Made by a program: the position numbers and the translations under genes. The notes below the pieces were generated by a model, which was given only the letters and a program-made list of their open reading frames with translations, did no database searches and had not been told where the DNA came from. This document shows, one piece after another, positions 11,834-20,901 of a stretch of DNA of 64,000 nt; position 1 is the stretch's first letter, and the number at the start of each line of letters is the position of its first letter. Source of the DNA: Kingdonia uniflora (taxonomy: Eukaryota > Streptophyta > Magnoliopsida > Ranunculales > Circaeasteraceae); the NCBI GenBank assembly GCA_014058105.1, contig JACGCM010002335.1, positions 1 through 64,000 of the forward strand. The letters run 5' to 3'.

Positions 11834-12500
11834 GTGGTCGCCCCCAATGCAATCTCGAGGGTCCGGTCTATCGACCATTCTTGCCCCTTGAGTTTGCTCG
11901 AAGTTGGAGACTTAAATTTTTTTAAGATCGCCCCCAAGTATCAGTCTGGTCGAATGGTTGACATGATACTTAGGTTATACCAAGAAATTTACTGGACTTC
12001 AAAGGCCTGAGCCATAATGTAGTCGCCCCCAATGCATTCCCGAAGGTCTGGTCTGTTCGACCATTCATGCCCCTCGAGTTTGCTCGAATTTGGAGATGAA
12101 AAATTTTGAGGTCGCCGCCAAGTATCAATCTGGTCTAAGGGTTGACATGATACTTAGGTTATACCAAGAAATTAACTGGTCTTCAAAGGCCTGAGCCTAG
12201 TCAAAGCATAATGTGGTCACCCCCAATGCATTCTTGAAGGTCCTATCTGTTCGACCATTCATTCCCCTCGAGTTTACTCGAATTTAGAGACTTGAAATTT
12301 TTTGAGGTCGCCCCTAAGTATCAATCTGGTCAAAGGGTTGACATGATACTTAGGTTATACCAAGAAATTCACTAGAGTTCAAAGGCCTGAGCCTAGATGA
12401 AACATAACGTGGTTGCCCCCAATACATTTTTGAGGGCCTGGTCTGTTCGACCATTCATGCCCCTCGAGTTTGCTCAAATTTGGAGACTTGAAATTTTACT
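11834..12500. repeat. Tandem array, about 190-bp unit, 3.5 copies
   Basis: Units begin at 11834, 12019, 12213 and 12409 (spacings 185, 194, 196 bp); the fourth is partial. Each starts near gtggtcgcccccaatgca and later contains ttgacatgatacttaggtta. The array lies between the integrase remnant and the opposite-strand gene, in the element's 3' untranslated part. Tandem arrays in this position are known in Tat/Ogre-type elements and have been linked to satellite DNA origin. Confidence 0.9.
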
Positions 12501-12639
12501 GGAAGACATGATGCGAAGTTCAAGAAAAAAAATATGTTCATTGATTATTTTGTATTTACATCAGGTAAACAAGGTGGAGGCCGTAGCCTATTGTATAAGA
12601 CTAGTTGCATTATATTTCATGGATTAGGGAGAGGCTCTT

Positions 12640-13560
12640 CGTCTTCTGTTATCAGCTAATATGAACACGTGTCAGTCTTATTTCACACGACGTAAGGTCC
12701 TTCCTAGAATTCGGCCAGTTTGCCGGCATTTCGAGGCTTCAAAGACTGTATGATACGTCGAAGTACAAGATCTCCAATATTGAAACTGTGTGGTCAAACT
12801 CTCTTGTTGTATAACATTTGGAGAGAGATATGATACCGGCTGAGGTTAGCGATGGCTCAGTCTCTGGTTTCGTCGATCCATAACATATTTTATCTGAGTT
12901 TAAACTCATTATCTTCATCTGGGAGGTTGGGATCGTATGTGGGCACTTCAAATTGAGTGGGTAGCACTGTTTCAGTGTCATAGGCTAGAAGGAAAGGTGT
13001 ACAACCTGTCGCCTTTCGTGGTGTTATTCGATAGGCCCAGAAGACATGTTGCAGTTCTTGAACTCATCGTCCCTTCTTCGTATCGACACGCTTCTTGAGA
13101 CCGTGGACTATTGTTTTATTGATTACTTCGACCTGACCATTCCCTTGGGGGCAGTAAGGTATTGAGGAGGAGAGGATGATATTATACTTCTTGAGGAAAT
13201 TTCAAACTTTGTTCCCAACAAATTATGGACCATTATTACATCGAATCATATGAGGGTAGCCGAAGCATGTAACAATGTCCTACCATAAAAATTTGATGAC
13301 TTCTTCTTCTCTGGTTCGACATAAAGGCACGGCTTCGACCCATTTGGAAAAGTAATCTGTTGCTACAAAAACATTTTTGCGGCAACCCAATGTTTTAGGA
13401 AAAGGACCCACAAGATCGATGGCCTAGTGCTTGAATGGCCAAGAGACTTGACTAAAATGGAGGTCTTGCGAAGGGCTATGGATGTCGTGGGTGTGACGTT
13501 GGCATTTGTCACAGTGTTTGGCGTACTCCTCGGCTTGCTTCTTCGTATTAGGCCAAAATA
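12640..13560 (-). pseudogene. Integrase of the inner Tat-like element
   Basis: The minus strand at about 13430-13080 reads IDLVGPFPKTLGCRKNVFV, ATDYFSKWVEAVP, CFGYPHMIRCNNGP and YCPQGNGQVEV. This is the D, D, E catalytic core of gypsy integrase. The second catalytic position, usually CDNGPQF, reads CNNGP followed by a stop, so that Asp is lost. At least three in-frame stops are present. Integrase would join the cDNA to the chromosome. It sits directly left of RNase H, as expected for Ty3/gypsy order. Confidence 0.85.
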
Positions 13561-13727
13561 GTCCTTGGGAGACGGCTCAAAGGGCCATAGGCCAGGGCAT
13601 CTGTGTGTCAATTTTTGCCCTAGTGGTTGTGAGTAATGGAAGATTTTTCAAGAAAACGGTCCATGCGCTGGCAGACGAGAGCATCATACTCAACCATGCG
13701 ACCGTTGACTTGATTTTTGCCAGTGTA

Positions 13728-14387
13728 TCATCTCTGAACAAGTTGGGAATCTGTGTAAACTGCCTGTTTAGGAACACCAAGATCGAGTGCGAGGTTGAGG
13801 CCTTGGATCAAGGTTTCGTACTCAGCCTCGTTGTTGGAGCATTCGAAGTTTAACTTGACTGCCTTTTTAATTTGATCATTGGTGGGTGTAGCCAGGATGC
13901 TGCCGATCCCTGAGCCATTAGATCCAGCGGATCCATCTGTGAAGAAATGCCAGCCTATGTTAGGGTTCCATGGGTCGGCTTGTTCAGGCTGGTCTTCTGG
14001 TAGGTCGTCCTCGTGTTCCTCCCAGTCGACATCTTCGACCGGGAAGTCAATAAGGAAATCGGCGATTGCTTGGCCCTTTTGGGATACCTGCTTCTCAAAT
14101 GTGATATCGTGCTCGGCAAGATAAACTGGCCACTGTTGTACCCATCTAGATTTATCTTTCTTGCTGAGTACTTCTCGAAGGGGATAACTTGTGATAACGT
14201 GGATAGGGTAAGCTTGAAAATATGGTTTGAGTTTTCGAGAAGTGTAGACGAGGGTGAGGATCAAACTCCCAAGTTTTGTGTATTCAGTTTCTGCAGGTGT
14301 CAGGGTTTTGCTTATAAAGTATGCAGGTTTCTCAATGTTGGATTCTAGTCGAATGGGGACTGAACTGATAGAAGTATCGGTGGCCAT
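13728..14387 (-). pseudogene. Double RNase H region of the inner element
   Basis: This is the longest open stretch in the element (219 codons). The N-terminal part is the usual gypsy RNase H end (YTSRKLKPYFQAYPIHVIT). A linker (KSRWVQQWPVYLAEHDITF) leads to a second RNase H-like domain with WHFFTDGSAGSNGSG, NNEAEYE and YTDSQL, which carry the Asp, Glu and Asp expected at the active site. A second RNase H of this kind marks the Tat clade. It would degrade RNA in the RNA/DNA hybrid. Continuation into RT on the right and integrase on the left is broken by stops, so it is classed as part of a dead polyprotein. Confidence 0.85.
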
Positions 14388-14534
14388 GAGGTATAAAGAA
14401 ATCGTTTTACCTTTGATAGGCGCACTGATAATGGGTGGCTGACTGAGGTATGTTTTAAGTTTGAGAAAGGCCTGTTCACAGTTAGGTGTCCAATTGATCT
14501 CAGGGTTGTTTTTCTTTTTGGCCTTGTGGACGCC

Positions 14535-15330
14535 TTAATCGCATAAGAGAGAGAAGAGCCAAGCACAGCAGTCTGAGGATTTCGAAATAAAGTGGTTAAG
14601 GGCCGCTATCTTTCCAGCCACCTTTTGGATATCTTTTTTGGTTTGGGGGGAAGGCATGTCGATGAAGGCTCGGATATGAGTATGGTAGATCTCGATACCA
14701 CGTTTGTTGATGAGGTGGCATGAGAATTTGCCAGACAAAACACCAAAATGGCATTTTTCTGGGTTAAGTTTTATGTTGTATGTTTTAAGTATCGAGAAGA
14801 CTTCAGTTAGGTCTTGGATGTGGGTCTATTTTTGGAGGCTCTTGCATAACATGTCGTCGATGTAAACTTTGGTCGACTTGCCAGGCAAGGGTTTAAACAT
14901 GGATGTAACGAGGCGTTGGTAAGTGGCACCCATATTTTAAGGCCGAAGGGCATGACGTTAAAGCAGTAAAGGTCTTGTTCAGTGATAAAAGATGTTTTAA
15001 GTTGATTCTCGGGAAGGAGGGGTACCTGATTGTAACCCAAAGCCGTGTCCATCATTGATAGTCGCTCATGTCCAGCAGTGGCATCCAAGAGAACTGAAAT
15101 GATCGGGAGGAAAAAGTTGTCCTTCGGTGTGTGCTTGTTGAGGTCTGTAAAGTGGACACAAATTTTGATTTTTCCATTCTTTTTAAAAACTGCAACAATG
15201 TTGGATATCCAGTCAGCGTACTTGACTTCTCTAATAAAACCCGCGGCTATGAGCTTGTCAACCTCGAGGTTTACAACTTCTCAAAGTTATGGGGCCAATG
15301 TACGCTTCTTCTACTTTAGTGTTGTAGTGT
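14535..15330 (-). pseudogene. Reverse transcriptase of the inner element
   Basis: From right to left: the entry segment near 15240 (NLEVDKLIAAGFI-like), DATAGHERLSMMDTALGYNQ, FCFNVMPFGLK-like text, the catalytic YIDDM (codons at 14850-14864), and the connection segment (QKVAGKIAALNHFISKSSD). The catalytic pair of Asp residues is kept. Frame changes near 14.9 kb and stops elsewhere break the chain. The enzyme would copy element RNA using the tRNA bound at the primer site next to the 5' LTR. Confidence 0.88.
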
Positions 15331-15656
15331 GAAGGATAAAGTCGAGGCGATAACATGCTAACTGGGGCTGACATCGGGCATCTCCTAAAGCGTTCATGCG
15401 AAAATTTCTTTGTTGGCTTGAAGGAAGTCAGTGAGTTTGAGGCGTTCGGCCTCATCTAGAAAGGTACCAATGAACGTACCTCGACCAGGACCGTCGAGTT
15501 CAATATAGATAGTGTTTTGATGGGTGAGATGGTAGGTGTCGTAGGTATAAAGATAGAGGGAGACAGTGATTGCTATGGTAGTTTGACGAGTTTTCGGGTC
15601 TGATCGATCTCTAGATGCTCACATGAATAGACGAGGCATTGGGAGCCTTTTAAGTT

Positions 15657-16037
15657 TTACATACCACAGGGGGTAGTAAAACGAAGGGTCTGATGGTAGG
15701 TCGAAGGTATGGCGCGCATGGCATAGAGCCAGTCGCGCCCAAGGATACCGAGATATTCATAATTCTTGTCGATGACAATAAACTTGGTTTGAAGTGTAAC
15801 TGGGCCAGTTGTAACTGGAAGGCTAATTCGACCAACGGTGATTTCTATAACCCCATTAAAACCTTTCAGCTTGACATTGGCGGTAGTAATGAGGTCTGTT
15901 TTGTTCATGGCTTGAACGGTTTGAAGGAAAAGTACATCAGCTGCACTCCCCGTATCGATAAGCATGGTGTGAAGGATGAGGTGTTCGACCTTAATCATAA
16001 TGACTAAAGGGTAAAAATGGGGAAAACGAACGCGCAA
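15657..16037 (-). pseudogene. Aspartic protease of the inner element
   Basis: A 126-codon open stretch with the active-site motif LIDTGSAADVLF near its start and LGILGRDWLYAMRAIPSTYH towards its end. These are the retropepsin-type marks of plant Ty3/gypsy proteases. The protease would cleave Gag and Pol into mature parts. The reading frame here is intact, but it is cut off from gag and RT by stops. The corresponding site in the outer element is exactly where this inner element inserted. Confidence 0.88.
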
Positions 16038-16319
16038 TGTATTGCAGTCAATAAATGAGATATCCTCGAGTTAGGGATATTGACTTGATTATGGCAGGAA
16101 GGCGGGTAGCTTCTCCTGGTAAGTGAGTTTGCCGCATTATTAAACATGCTTGTGCTTGCTTTTAGAATGACCATTGTCGATATTATTTACCTTGATGAAA
16201 TGAGCCTGGTAGATGTGTACCTCAGCTGGGTCGACAGCAGGGGCGGGTTGAGGTTTGAGGTACGACCCGTCGAGGTAACTAGGGAGGTCAGTAACATACT
16301 AATATAGACGACCCACCTT

Positions 16320-17650
16320 GAGGATTATTTCGAGATAGCGCTACAGGGCGAAGCATTTGTTGGTGTGATGGCAGTTAAACTTATGGTTATGGCAGTAAGG
16401 TTTACCTTATTTGACCTCGATGGGGAAAAAGGTACACCATATAGAGTCCTCCTGAATCTGTGGTAGAAGGGTGCTGATAGGAGCAGTAAGCTTGGGTAAG
16501 ACCAGCTTTGGGCATTTTTTGTGGGCTTTGGTAGTATCATCAATGTGGGAACGTTTGCGGCTCTCAGTCTCCTATGAGATAGGAACAATCATGGGTGAAG
16601 GAATGGAAGGTTTGCCTTGTTGAGGTTTGTTCAGAGTGGGGTTCAAAGATTGCCCCTGGCGATTTGACTCGCAGAGGCACTTAAGGTCAATATATTTGTT
16701 AACTTTGGATAACATCTCCTCGAGGGTTCGGGGTTTGTGGAGCACTAGGTACTCTGTGACGCGGCTGTTATCCGGCAAAGCATTGGAATAAGCAAGGACC
16801 AAATTCGCACAGTCGAGGTTCTCAACCTTGCGTGACTTGTCGAGGAACCTCTTTGTGAAGGCTTCGAGTATTTTACTGGGGGATTTGCAGAAGTTGAAGA
16901 GGGCATCGACCCGGACTTCTCGATCATTGTTAAAGGAAAATTGGGTAATGAAAAGACTAGATAATTGCTCGAAGCTTCGGATCAAGCCACTGTGAAGGTT
17001 ATGATGCCATCTGAGAGGGTTGTCTGTGAGGCTAGCGGGAAAAGGTTGATATATCAGGTGGTCGGCCATAGAGTAAAGGCTTAAAGCATTTTGGAATTCG
17101 AGGATGTTGGATTGAGAGTCGGTGATGCAATATTTGTTGATTTTGGGAGCCTAAAAATTTAGAGGCACCTCGATAGTGAGGAGTTTGGGAAAGAGGGAGT
17201 TTTCTGGTCGAAGTCCTACTGTGTAAGATAAATAGGATGAAGAGGGGATCTTTGAGGTCGAAGGGGAAGAGGCTGAATATTCGGCGTATGCTCAGCGCTG
17301 CGCTCCCCGAGTCATTCTTGAGCAGGGCGGCGTCGAGGTTGTCTGGTAGTTCGAAGGGTGGAATCGGAGGAATCCTTCGTGGGGTATATGCCAAGGTGGA
17401 TTGAACCGGTAGGGAGGATGGTGGGGGAGCACCCTCGGCACCAAGATGAACTGGGGGTACGTCAGGATATGGTTGGGGCCCCAATCAAGCGCGGGCTGAG
17501 ACGCGCAGCGGGGCGGTTCCTCGAGATGGTTGAAGGGCGTCTTGAGGCTGAGATCGTTGCTGCTCGTAAACTGTATACTGCAAGGCATCGAGGGCACGAT
17601 ACTGTTAGTCTGGATCATCCAAACGGCATTGTTGTTCGACTTCAAACTCC
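16320..17650 (-). pseudogene. Gag of the inner element
   Basis: The core is at 16572-17069: NPLRWHHNLHSGLIRSFEQL, then FTKRFLDKSRKVENLDCANL and EYLVLHKPRTLEEMLSKVNKY, the standard plant retrotransposon gag pattern. Left of it, at about 16324-16403, another frame reads a Cys/His cluster (YCHNHKFNCHHTNKCFAL), which matches the zinc-knuckle-like motif of this clade. A proline-rich N-terminal part lies at 17032-17645 in other frames. Gag packages the RNA into particles. At least two frameshifts are needed to read it through. Confidence 0.82.
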
Positions 17651-17841
17651 TGACGGTGTTCTTCGCGCTCCTGATGTAATTGTGTTCGGTGTCGCTCCTT
17701 AGCCTGAGCGAATTACTGGGTAAACAGGGTGAGTTGGGCGGCTACTCTGTCAGTAGAGTTACCTGCATGGGTAGAAGTAGATCGGAGGGTGGGGACCATT
17801 GGAAGTGGTTAGTATAAGGCATGGGAAACTGGTAGGGTGGG

Positions 17842-17859
17842 AAAGCACAGACAGTGCCA
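17842..17859 (-). other. Primer-binding site of the inner element
   Basis: The minus strand reads TGGCACTGTCTGTGCTTT two bases after the 5' LTR end. Plant Ty3/gypsy sites of this kind start TGGCGCC; here CG has become CA, a typical deamination change. Which tRNA it matched is not certain. Confidence 0.7.
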
Positions 17860-17861
17860 AA

Positions 17862-18588
17862 TATAGGGGCCTAACTTCGCAAGGAAGGAAGTTGACTCTT
17901 ACACTGCGAATATTATCCTCAACCAAAGGATTCAAGCATATAATTAGTATTAATGTGACTAATCTACTGGCAATATACTTGTGTGGAGGCCTAGAATGGG
18001 TCACTCCACGACCTCTGATGAGGCTTTTTAAGAGTACTGATATAAAGCTCGAGTAGTCGAAGTTTCGAGTACAGGGTGATTACAGGGTATTCGAAGGTAA
18101 AATTCAAGGTTTGTGGGGAGATTTTTTTTAACCCCTCCATAATTCCCCCCTCCCTCCTATTTATAGAACATAGGAAAGGCTGAGTCACCATGGGAGCTTA
18201 AATTACAAGAGTATCCTCCAGACAACTGACTTGTACCCGGAGTCGGTTATGACACCGTAACAGTCGGGTCTGATACTCTAGCCATTGTTCCTGACGCTGT
18301 AGCTTATTGGTTCTAACACTGTGCTTATTCGATCTAACACTGTGGTTGTTCAATCTAACACTGCAGTTGTCAAGCGGTGTGTTCCACCATTCTGCCTGGT
18401 GGGCTGGCTGTCTGACACATTTTCCTTCTACCACGTATGATCATGAACGAAGCCTATTCGCAGTCGAGTGTTCGTATAGTCTCAGAGTGCTTGATTATGG
18501 GTTTATTAGGCTTTGAGTCATCAAGTAGGCTTCGATGTAGCCTTCGAGTGCTTGACTGGAGCTAGAAGGTTGTGAGTAGTCTACTACA
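17862..18588 (-). repeat. 5' LTR of the inner Tat-like element
   Basis: This 727-bp partner of 5961-6645 ends CTACTACA on the plus strand, but its other end reads TATAGGGGCC where its twin has TGTAGGGGCC. The canonical CA end (minus strand) has therefore mutated to TA. The extra length comes from about one more 21-bp U3 unit and a 20-odd-bp duplication near 18513-18535. A TATA box lies at 18157-18165 (minus strand TATAAATAG). Confidence 0.92.
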
Positions 18589-18860
18589 CTTCCTAAGATC
18601 CCCAAGTATTTTGACTCAACATCGATAACAATGAATTTAACAAAGGTGTTCTCTGGTCCTGTTTGGACAAGCAAATCTTTCCCATGGCCAATTCTTATAA
18701 ACCGTTGAATCCTATAATGGTTGTTGTTGAGGCCTTGACTGAATCTCAGAGTCATAAAAGGTTAACCACTCTTTTGAATAGTACATCAACTGCACTTCCA
18801 GTATCAACAAGCATTATGTGGAGATAATCTTGTCCAACTTTAAGCATTATCACCAATAGA
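18589..18860 (-). pseudogene. N-terminal protease part of outer element, right of the insertion
   Basis: The minus strand reads MLVDTGSAVDVLFKRVV (active site, about 18788-18830) and then FIVIDVESKYLGILG ending at the insertion point 18588/18589. The other half is at 5740-5960. The active-site Asp-Thr-Gly is kept, but the gene is split by the 12.6-kb insertion and contains stops. Confidence 0.82.
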
Positions 18861-18899
18861 TCATCGTGTAGGTATTTGACATGGCTGGTGTCGCAATCT

Positions 18900-20540
18900 T
18901 TGAAGGAGATATGAAATGGTCATTTGGCCTTGCTGAAGCTTTGGAGAAGTTTGGCTGATTTTTTGGAAGGTGTCATTTTGCAACAGGACGTGATTATGTC
19001 ATCCTTCTTATGCTTCTTGCCTTTCTCAATTTCGATCATGAAAAGATGTCGAGCTTGGCCATGACATTGCTCTTGTTCGACCACATTTCTTTTTGTTTCT
19101 TTATCGAGAAATTTTTGAACATCGATAACGTACTCGTTGAGCCTTCCAGCTAGTACTATGAGGTGAAAATTTTAAATGAGGGAGTAGCAGTTATCGGTCT
19201 CATGGCTATGGACATTGTGATATTGGCACAAATGTCTATTTGGAATGTCCAAAATATCTTATGCTTCTCAAAAGAATTTGTCCCCTCTCAAGATCGGTAA
19301 GATTGCGAATAGGGTGGTCGTCATAGGAGGTAACACAGGGACAGGTCGGTCTTTTTTCCCATCTTTACATTTGGCGTTGTCGTAGAAGCGTCTACGCTGC
19401 TTGGTCTGGATATTAGTTATCAGTTTTGAGTGAGGGGGTGGGTGTACGATATTGAAATGTATAACAGAGGAACTTTTCATCTTATCTTTCTTAGATCACT
19501 CGAGTTCAATATAATTGCTCACCACGTCTATCATCTCTATGACGGTTTGTGGTTTATGGAGTGTGAGCTTTTCTCGAACTTTAGAATCGATGTGGAGAAC
19601 GGAAGTGAATGCCGGTATGACAATCTTGGGATGTGAATTTCCAATTTTTCCATGTTTCTTACAGGAAACGCTTATAAAAGTTTGCCAAAGTTTTCTTTGC
19701 CCCTTGTTCAAAAAAGAAGAGAGAGTCTACCGTTATCTCGCGTTCTTTGGCATGAGCATAGTTTGACTCAAAAAGTTACTGTAACTGGGCAAAGTTAGTT
19801 ATTGAACCTTCAGGAATGGTGTAAAACCACTTGAGGGGTTATTCTTTAAGACTTATATTAAACAGACAGTATAACATGCGATCGAGTTTAGAGTACAGTT
19901 CAACAACAGCTTTAAAGTAATGGACGTGGGTGAGTAGATCGCTTAGGCCTGCATACTTGTGAAACTTTGGCATGCGGAAGTTGACTGGAATTGGCATGAC
20001 TTCAAGAAGAGGAGAAATTGGGTTAGTCTCGATTCTATCTAGAGAAGATCTTCGACTTGGATTGTCTGGATGTATGGCTTGGATTCTATTGTTTAAGTCG
20101 TTCAAAGTAATGAATTGTTGGCGAGCGTTTGGTCCAATTACTACTTGGGGATCAAAATTTCCTTGTCCTTTTGGGCTCAATCACTCTTTGACTGGCCATC
20201 TTGGAGGTGGTAGGGTTTGGTGACGTGTTCGTCAACTTTTTTAAGTTGTCAAAGCTGATGACGTAAGGCCGAAATGTTAAGATATTATGTATGGGTTTTG
20301 GGATCGAGACCTAGAAATTTACATTCTCTCTTCCCTTGGTGGGCTTTCCCTTTGGATAGCTTACGACCGATGATTACTCTGGGCCTATGGAGGTGATCCC
20401 TGTCGACCAGTGATTTGATCTTGTTGCCTTCGTAAGTTGTCCATTTCTTTTTGATGAGCTTAATTCTGCTGTTCCAGAGCCTTTCTCCTTTTATCCCTCT
20501 CAACTTGGAGGGCCTGAGCATGAATTCTCTACAGAACATA
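18900..20540 (-). pseudogene. Gag of the outer Ty3/gypsy element
   Basis: At 19839-20180 the minus strand reads IPVNFRMPKFHKYAGLSDLL and then VHYFKAVVELYSKLDRML. It continues in other frames with a WFYTIPEGSI-like segment, which is the standard plant gypsy gag core. At 19496-19711 comes EKLTLHKPQTVIEMIDVVSN, the gag C-terminal helix region. The upstream basic part is at 20285-20539. Coding likeness stops abruptly at the (TA)n tract at 20538, so the leader, primer site and 5' LTR of this element are missing. Confidence 0.75.
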
Positions 20541-20887
20541 TATATATATATATATAACCCAACATATTGAGCTACCCTAATCTGCTATAGAACATGTGTG
20601 TTATCCGTACCTCATGCCCAATTATGAAAGATTACGATGTAGGGATTATTAAGGGGACCTTCAGCATTTCTGCCTATTCCAAATACATATTCGACAACCC
20701 CTTACGAATATCCAGGATTATCCGAATGTCACTCTAGCATCCGTGAGTATATTCTACTGGCGCCGTCGTGCCCATTGAAGAAGGCTTGTGCATGCCGGTC
20801 GTACGTGCATGTAGGCTGTACGACCCCATATTCTGTTGTGCTCCGGGTACCGTACGCGTAGACACCGCCTCAGGTCGGGCCATGATT
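20538..20887 (+). repeat. Truncated 5' LTR (last 350 bp)
   Basis: It shares long blocks with 24161-24512, for example gtagggattatt and aaatacatattcgacaaccc. It starts in a (TA)n run that both copies contain. Its end reads gggccatgatt where the partner reads gggtcgtgaca, so the canonical CA end is lost. Confidence 0.85.
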
Positions 20888-20889
20888 GT

Positions 20890-20901
20890 TGGTATCGGAG
20901 C
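20890..20901 (+). other. Primer-binding site, initiator Met-tRNA type
   Basis: TGGTATCGGAGC differs at one base from TGGTATCAGAGC, the usual plant LTR-element site complementary to the initiator methionine tRNA 3' end. It lies two bases after the truncated 5' LTR. Confidence 0.75.

Larger units (their letters stand above)
5961..18588 (-). mobile_element. Complete nested Tat-like Ty3/gypsy LTR retrotransposon (12.6 kb)
   Basis: The ends are an LTR at 5961-6645 (3' LTR) and another at 17862-18588 (5' LTR). Flanks are CATCC on the left and CTTCC on the right, a 5-bp target duplication with one change. A primer-binding site adjoins the 5' LTR and a polypurine tract adjoins the 3' LTR. On the minus strand the order is gag, protease, RT, RNase H, second RNase H, integrase, then about 6 kb without pol that holds a tandem array and plus-strand reading frames. 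A second RNase H and extra opposite-strand genes after integrase are known features of the Tat lineage (Retand, Grande and Ogre relatives). Stops and frameshifts throughout make it non-autonomous now. Confidence 0.92.

Noticed and set aside
13506..14348. Plus-strand open stretches opposite the RNase H region
   Set aside because: They are the complement of a clearly coding minus-strand domain with active-site motifs, so they are shadows.
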